NCBI RefSeq assembly: GCF_001280425.1
Contig: NZ_LIUF01000004.1
Location: 290,076 to 354,075, forward strand
Origin: Haloarcula rubripromontorii
GTDB lineage: Archaea > Halobacteriota > Halobacteria > Halobacteriales > Haloarculaceae
Direction of reading: 5' to 3'
Length of the DNA: 64,000 nt
Shown here: in pieces, positions 62,707 to 64,000 of the stretch
Layout of the letters: each line of letters opens with the position of its first letter
Position numbering within the stretch: the stretch's first letter is position 1
Position numbers and translations under genes: made by a program
The notes under the pieces: generated by a model
What the model was told of the DNA's origin: nothing
Database searches by the model: none
What the model saw: the letters and a program-made list of their open reading frames with translations, nothing else

Positions 62707-63646
62707 GGCTGTGTTGAATCGCCATACAGCAGTGGAATTCACTGTTTCACGGCTCGCTTGATGTTATAGACGACACACATCAGCGCGATTTCACGGAACT
62801 CCCGGAACCAAGTACGCGCTCGCACGGCGAAGCCGAGCGAGCGCTTCACAGCCGAGTTCACAGTCTCGGTCATCGAGCGCTGATTGTAGCGCTGTTCGTC
62901 GATTCTGGCGTTGTGCGCGTGGTCGTAAGGTGCGAAGATACGATGTTTGATGAGCGGGCGAATCCCGAGGTTACGAAGGGATTCGCGGAGCGATTGCTTG
63001 TCATAGCCTTTGTCGGCAGCGAGAGACCGCAGATCGCCCGCGTTCCGGCGGGCGATCTGCTCGGCGAGATCGGCATCGCTTCCTTCTCGGTTCGTCGAGC
63101 AGTGAACGTCAAGGACAGCTTGAGAGTCTGTATCGACGAGTTTCGTGACCTTCAGCTTCTGTACGCGGTAGCTGATTCGCTGGCAGTAGTGACGGCTCGC
63201 AGCTGAGCGTTCGTAGAATGTTGCGTCGATAGCACCGTGTTTCGAGGGGTCGTGCAGCTGCGCCGACTGGCGCAGCAGCACTCGGCAGACGCTCATACTG
63301 ATCCGGTCGAACGCCTTACACAACGTGGATGGCGAGGGGAGATCGGCCGCTTCGAGGCCGATCTCCCCGGTTATTTGTGGCATCTCCTTCAGGAGGTCTA
63401 TCGTCATCCGGTAGGACGTGTCGAGGTAAATCCGCAGACAATGGAGGGAGACGAGCGCATAGTCGGCGAATCCGCCGCCACCTTCCGGGGCGGCGGATTC
63501 GTCTCCATCGCCAGTAACTCTTTGAGAAATCGGGACAATCTCGCCAGTGAAGCGGGAGATTTGCGTCATGACCATTCGCAGTCTCCCGCTTCAACTCCTT
63601 TGATTTAGCGACCTATCCCGTCGCCATCTAGTGATTCAACACAGCC
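62707..63646. mobile_element. IS5-type insertion sequence (940 bp)
   Basis: Perfect 14-base terminal inverted repeats, GGCTGTGTTGAATC at 62707-62720 and GATTCAACACAGCC at 63633-63646, enclose the transposase gene. The bases directly outside do not form an obvious direct repeat. Confidence 0.88.
62739..63575 (-). CDS. IS5-family transposase
   Basis: A 278-residue DDE transposase as common in haloarchaea. Helical N-terminus (LKEMPQITGEIGLEAADLPSPSTLCKAF). Catalytic set: Asp in HGAIDATFYER, Asp in AADKGYDKQ, and Glu in SMTETVNSAVKRSLGF. The C-terminal FREFREIALMCVVYNIKRAV is typical. The frame is intact, so the element may be active. Confidence 0.9.
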   Translation of the reverse strand: MVMTQISRFTGEIVPISQRVTGDGDESAAPEGGGGFADYALVSLHCLRIYLDTSYRMTIDLLKEMPQITGEIGLEAADLPSPSTLCKAFDRISMSVCRVLLRQSAQLHDPSKHGAIDATFYERSAASRHYCQRISYRVQKLKVTKLVDTDSQAVLDVHCSTNREGSDADLAEQIARRNAGDLRSLAADKGYDKQSLRESLRNLGIRPLIKHRIFAPYDHAHNARIDEQRYNQRSMTETVNSAVKRSLGFAVRARTWFREFREIALMCVVYNIKRAVKQ

Positions 63647-63928
63647 CAATGAATCGCTTAAACGGGGACGAAAGTTTGACATGAAGCTAGCGAGCCTGAC
63701 GAATTAACCACGACGAGCAGGCCTCGTACGTGTCTGTCCGCTGGGAGGGTCAAACTATATGTTGGAGGACATGACGCTCGTAAGTATCTCCTACCGACTG
63801 TCCCTGCTAACCCGCTCTATCGTTCTGTTCATCCCATCTGCTCAGCTTGACAGGCGGGGTCATGTTGTGGTATTCAATTTCGGAACCCAGTGACTAACAA
63901 AGACTATCTGACGGATTCAGTACGACAA
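63647..63928. other. Noncoding stretch after the IS
   Basis: No continuation of the interrupted ATPase and no other gene recognised. It may carry a promoter for the frame that starts at 63929. Confidence 0.3.
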
Positions 63929-64000
63929 TGGACGAGTCGACGCTTTCAGATGGGGCCGGTTCTACTGTCTCAACAGTACCTGAGCAGAACAATGCAATCA
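63929..64000 (+). CDS. Start of an open frame cut by the window edge
   Basis: ATG at 63929 opens 24 codons (DESTLSDGAGSTVSTVPEQN) to the window end, acidic and polar as expected for the start of a haloarchaeal gene. Nothing further can be said. Confidence 0.35.

Overview
The window comes from a haloarchaeon (class Halobacteria), probably a plasmid, megaplasmid or plasmid-like chromosomal region. Evidence: strongly acidic proteins, Tat-type signal peptides with lipoboxes, Orc1/Cdc6 beside origin-recognition-box repeats, bat-type and FilR1-type regulators, oligopeptide ABC systems, a ParA partition operon, and many insertion sequences and their relics. No rRNA gene, complete tRNA gene or CRISPR array was seen.

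Layout. 0-8 kb: end of a Thr/Ser-rich surface protein, a tyrosine recombinase, two large DDE transposases, a secreted trypsin-fold protease and a lipoprotein. 8-20.4 kb: an iron-siderophore island with a Tat lipoprotein binding protein, two IucA/IucC (NIS) synthetases, a diaminobutyrate-type aminotransferase, a glutamine-synthetase-like ligase and an ABC exporter. Every transcription unit is preceded by a TTAGGC-NN-GCCTAA palindrome, the pattern of a DtxR/SirR-type iron operator. A second binding-protein gene behind the exporter is decayed and is cut by an IS6-type element. 20.4-27.3 kb: IS relics, two exported proteins, a small membrane protein and an ABC-2 transporter.

28.3-32.3 kb holds the most striking locus: a 76-residue precursor-like peptide, a tetrapyrrole-methylase-fold methyltransferase of the borosin (peptide backbone N-methyltransferase) kind, a prolyl oligopeptidase and a winged-helix regulator, all on one strand. 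It reads as an archaeal split-borosin RiPP pathway. A MITE with a perfect 10-bp target duplication lies on one side and a dead transposase on the other.

33.8-38.8 kb: ParA operon with a repeat-rich upstream region (probable centromere) and plasmid-type hypothetical genes. 39-49.5 kb: DASS-type anion transporter with a bat-type regulator, then a five-gene stretch of oligopeptide ABC transporter (its binding protein looks circularly permuted) and a CNNM/CorC-type CBS protein, then a UspA protein. 50-53.8 kb: replication origin with ORB repeats and orc1/cdc6, then small genes flanked by a CTAACCAAC/GTTGGTTAG inverted repeat that occurs three times. 54-64 kb: TnpB relic, small plasmid-type genes, several winged-helix regulators, a duplicated gene pair flanking a pentapeptide-repeat ion-channel-like protein, an ATPase truncated by an IS5-type element, and the start of one more open frame at the window edge.

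All assignments come from reading the sequence and recalling family features; no database search was run.
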